From positions 1-15,964 of the forward strand of contig JADDQT010000020.1 in the NCBI GenBank assembly GCA_016781225.1: a stretch of DNA of 15,964 nucleotides, in the 5' to 3' direction. Below the pieces are notes generated by a model, which was not told where the DNA came from, ran no database searches, and saw only the letters and a list, made by a program, of their open reading frames with translations. Below, in pieces: positions 13,908 through 15,964 of the stretch (positions are counted from its first letter, which is position 1; every line of letters starts with the position of its first letter). This DNA comes from Actinomycetota bacterium. GTDB lineage: Bacteria > Actinomycetota > Acidimicrobiia > Acidimicrobiales > GCA-2861595. The position numbers and the translations under genes are program-made.

Positions 13908-13926
13908 ACCGACCGTTTCGGTCGGT
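13908..13926. repeat. Perfect 8-base inverted repeat downstream of qcrB (terminator or operator-like)
   Basis: ACCGACCG / CGGTCGGT flanks a 3-base TTT centre, 31 bases beyond the qcrB stop on the minus strand. Read as RNA it is a stable 8-base-pair hairpin suited to ending the qcrB transcript. Read as DNA, the ACCGACC/GGTCGGT dyad resembles operators of TetR-family repressors. Its place between two gene ends favours the terminator reading. Confidence 0.5.
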
Positions 13927-13957
13927 GATGTGCCACCAGAACGGCAGCGGCCGCCGG

Positions 13958-15421
13958 TTAATGGGTGGCAGTCGTCTCGGCTTCCTTGTGGCCGTCGCCG
14001 TCGGGCGCTTCGATCTTGCCGATCGCAATGAAGGGCTCCCTCGCCTCTTCCTGCTCCTCGATCAGGTGCTCGGCCCCGGCCAGGTCCTTGCAGATCTTGT
14101 AGGTGATCAGCGCCACACCCAGAGGCAGCACCACCAGCAGGACTCGTAGCCCCAGCACGACGGCGGTGATGGACAGGTCGAGCTGCTGGGAGAAGACGTC
14201 CTGGGCCCCGGCCAGGGTGAGCACTACGTAGAAGGTGAGCACGCCGGTGCCGATGGCGGTGCGCACGGGCCGGTAACGGGGTCGGTCGAGCAGGTTGTGC
14301 TCCTCACGGTCCTTGGTGACGCGGGCCTCGATGAAGGGCCACAGGTACAGGAGGGCGAAGGTGATGCCGGGCATGAGCACGGAGGGGAAGAAGGGGTTGG
14401 CGATGGTCTTGCCGAAGGCGCGGGTTTCCCATGCCGGGAACACCCGGAGGGCACCCTCGATCCATCCGAGGTACCAGTCGGGCTGAGCGGCAGTGCTCAC
14501 CGAGGCGGGCTTGAACGGACCGTAGAGCCACACAGGATTGATCTGGGCCAGCCCGGCCAGCGCGGCCAGTGCCGCCATGAGGAGGCAGAACAGGGCCACG
14601 CTGCGAGCGGTGTAGGTGGGCCACAGGTGGGACCCCACCACGTTGCGCTCGGTGCGCCCGGGCCCGGGGAACTGGGTGTGCTTCTGGCGCCAGAGGATGG
14701 CCAGGTGGGCCCCGAGCAGCACCGCGATGGCGGCGGGGACGAGGAGGATGTGGATCACGTAGAGACGCCCGATTATGTCGTGGGCCGGGAACTCACCACC
14801 GAAGATCAGTGATGCCAGCCACTCCCCGAAGACGGGGATGGACAACACGATGGCGTACATGATGTGCAGCCCCGTCCCCGACAGCAGGTCGTCGGGCAGC
14901 GAGTAGCCGGTGAAGCCGTTGGCGATGGCCAGCACCAGGAGGGTGACCCCGATCATCCAGTTCACCTCGCGCGGCTTGCGGAAGGCGCCCGTGAAGAACA
15001 CGCGGCACATGTGGGTGATGAGGGAGGCGACGAAGAGCAGAGCCGCCCAGTGATGGATCTGGCGCATCACCAGACCGGCCCGGACGTCCCAGCTGAGCTC
15101 GATCACCGAGCGGTAGGCCTCGGACATCTCCACGCCCCGGAGCGGCGCGTACTTGCCGTTGTACACGACCTCCCCGAGGCTGGCGTCGAAGAAGAAGGTG
15201 AGGAAGACCCCCGTCACCAGCAGGACGACGAAGCAGTACATGGCCAGCTCCCCGAGCATGAACGACCAGTGGTCGGGGAAGATCTTGTTGAGGGCTGTGC
15301 GGGCGAAGCGGGAGACGCCCAAGCGGTCGTCGGACCAGCGACCGACCCGCCTTCCCTTCATCTCCTTTGAGGCTCGGGGGCGTTCGGTCTTGACGTCCGA
15401 TGCTGGCATGTCGGTGCTCAT
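13958..15421 (-). CDS. qcrB: Cytochrome b subunit of the bcc complex
   Basis: Menaquinol-oxidising cytochrome b with both quinone sites and two b hemes; 487 residues from the preferred ATG. It has the fused actinobacterial form with about eight core helices plus C-terminal hydrophobic segments. Heme ligands are likely H123/H137 (14 apart) and H224/H239 (15 apart, the b6f-like spacing). The Qo-site motif appears as PDWY in AAQPDWYLGW, the form common in Actinobacteria rather than PEWY. SLPDDLLSGTGLHIMYAI (174-191) is also typical. It is encoded on the opposite strand to qcrC and qcrA, instead of directly following qcrA. The start is uncertain: no good ribosome-binding site precedes 15421, and an in-frame GTG at 15454 has AGGG nearby. 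Stop is TAA. Confidence 0.95.
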   Translation of the reverse strand: MSTDMPASDVKTERPRASKEMKGRRVGRWSDDRLGVSRFARTALNKIFPDHWSFMLGELAMYCFVVLLVTGVFLTFFFDASLGEVVYNGKYAPLRGVEMSEAYRSVIELSWDVRAGLVMRQIHHWAALLFVASLITHMCRVFFTGAFRKPREVNWMIGVTLLVLAIANGFTGYSLPDDLLSGTGLHIMYAIVLSIPVFGEWLASLIFGGEFPAHDIIGRLYVIHILLVPAAIAVLLGAHLAILWRQKHTQFPGPGRTERNVVGSHLWPTYTARSVALFCLLMAALAALAGLAQINPVWLYGPFKPASVSTAAQPDWYLGWIEGALRVFPAWETRAFGKTIANPFFPSVLMPGITFALLYLWPFIEARVTKDREEHNLLDRPRYRPVRTAIGTGVLTFYVVLTLAGAQDVFSQQLDLSITAVVLGLRVLLVVLPLGVALITYKICKDLAGAEHLIEEQEEAREPFIAIGKIEAPDGDGHKEAETTATH

Positions 15422-15463
15422 AATGCTGCACCGCCGCGCCCGTCGCCACCCCACTCGCCCTGG

Positions 15464-15625
15464 TCAGGGCGTGGGCTCACCGATGTCCTCGCCGGTTTGC
15501 GACTCGTCCTCGTCCATCAGCTCGTTCTCCATGGCCTCCCGCCTGGTCACAGGGTCGTCGCCCTGGCGATCGGCGTCCTCGCGCACCTCGTCCTGGGTGG
15601 TCTGCTCGGGGTCTGTGTCTTCCAT
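15464..15625 (-). CDS. Very acidic 53-residue protein upstream of qcrB, unrecognised
   Basis: Short open frame of 53 codons, ATG at 15625 and TGA at 15464-15466. About 20 of 53 residues are Asp or Glu against four Arg and no Lys, giving a highly acidic, probably disordered or simply helical protein with no hydrophobic segment and no Cys. Near the C-terminus runs NELMDEDESQTGED (34-47). AGAAG lies about ten bases upstream of the ATG as a modest ribosome-binding site. It is 42 bases upstream of the qcrB ATG (9 bases from the alternative GTG) on the same strand, so both are likely on one transcript. No family is recognised. It could be a genuine small protein or an open stretch in a leader; the start, spacing and strand favour a gene. 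Confidence 0.6.
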   Translation of the reverse strand: MEDTDPEQTTQDEVREDADRQGDDPVTRREAMENELMDEDESQTGEDIGEPTP

Positions 15626-15641
15626 GCCATTCTTCTAATCC

Positions 15642-15964
15642 ATGCCGGGCCCGGCCATCGCCATCGTCCTGTTCCCGGGCGTCGAGGAGCTGGACTGGGC
15701 GGGCCCGTGGGAGGTCCTGGCGGCCTGGGCCCGGGTCTGGCCGGATGACGCCGTATCTGTCTTCACCGTGGCCGACGAGGACGACGTGATCACCTGCGCC
15801 AACGGTGCACGGGTGCTTGCCGACCACACCTGGGAGACCGTCCCCGCCTTCGACGTCCTGCTATGGCCGGGAGGGCCGGGGGTCTCCCGGCAGTTGGGCC
15901 GGGACGCAGTCCGGGCACGGGTGCGTGACGCACGGCAGGCCGACGTCCTGGTGGCCAGCGTCTG
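15642..15964 (+). CDS. DJ-1/PfpI-family protein, N-terminal part, cut by window edge
   Basis: The first 107 codons of a class-I glutamine-amidotransferase-like protein of the DJ-1/PfpI family. LFPGVEELDWAGPWEVLAAW (10-29) carries the conserved N-terminal Glu region, and FDVLLWPGGPG is the family's GG-containing strand. The window ends in DVLVASV followed by the two bases TG. In this family the next residue is the nucleophile cysteine of a sharp turn, so TG is probably the start of a Cys codon. Members act as glyoxalases, deglycases, proteases or, with an added AraC domain, as regulators (GlxA-like); which applies here cannot be decided from the fragment. It is divergent from the small acidic gene, with only 16 bases between the start codons, and has no clear ribosome-binding site. 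Confidence 0.85.
   Translation, partial: MPGPAIAIVLFPGVEELDWAGPWEVLAAWARVWPDDAVSVFTVADEDDVITCANGARVLADHTWETVPAFDVLLWPGGPGVSRQLGRDAVRARVRDARQADVLVASV

Noticed and set aside
13947..13954. GCGGCCGC palindrome near the qcrB end
   Set aside because: An 8-base GC-only palindrome is expected by chance in DNA of this composition.

Overview
The window looks like chromosomal DNA from a high-GC actinobacterium. The GC-rich codon use, frequent GTG starts, stop/start overlaps, a diheme QcrC and an 8-helix-type QcrB with a PDWY motif all fit Actinomycetota. The cytochrome-c-fused oxidase subunit II and the unusual oxidase subunit I point away from the mycobacterial/Streptomyces type and perhaps toward Acidimicrobiia or a similar deep lineage. 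That placement is inference. No tRNA, rRNA, CRISPR array, transposase or integrase was seen.

Layout. (1) Positions 1-2413, minus strand: a tightly overlapping heme operon hemE-hemH-hemY, with hemY running off the left edge. (2) 2627-3859, plus: a stand-alone cytochrome P450. (3) 4076-6675, plus: a HelD/HelR-type RNA-polymerase-associated ATPase translationally coupled to a single-domain rhodanese. (4) 6853-13735, plus: a compact respiratory operon qcrC-qcrA-ctaC-ctaD-ctaE-(117-aa membrane protein)-ctaG-(cytochrome c lipoprotein), with nearly every junction an overlap of 4 to 8 bases. (5) 13736-13957: a convergent gap with several hairpins. (6) 13958-15625, minus: qcrB, preceded by a 53-codon, very acidic small ORF. 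(7) From 15642, plus: the start of a DJ-1/PfpI-family gene cut by the right edge.

How it works together. Electrons from menaquinol would enter the cytochrome bcc complex (QcrA Rieske, QcrB, QcrC), pass through c-type hemes and reach a heme-copper oxidase (CtaC/D/E) assembled with help from CtaG. The hem operon supplies late steps of heme synthesis, probably by the coproporphyrin-dependent route. The respiratory block has an uncommon architecture: qcrB is detached from qcrCA and convergent with the operon; CtaC carries its own heme c; a separate lipoprotein cytochrome c resembles that CtaC domain; CtaD lacks the usual K-channel lysine and has a two-helix C-terminal extension resembling part of actinobacterial subunit IV; and an unrecognised three-helix membrane protein sits between ctaE and ctaG. 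I did not find a wholly new defence or mobile system. The novelty here lies in this respiratory chain and its small accessory proteins.
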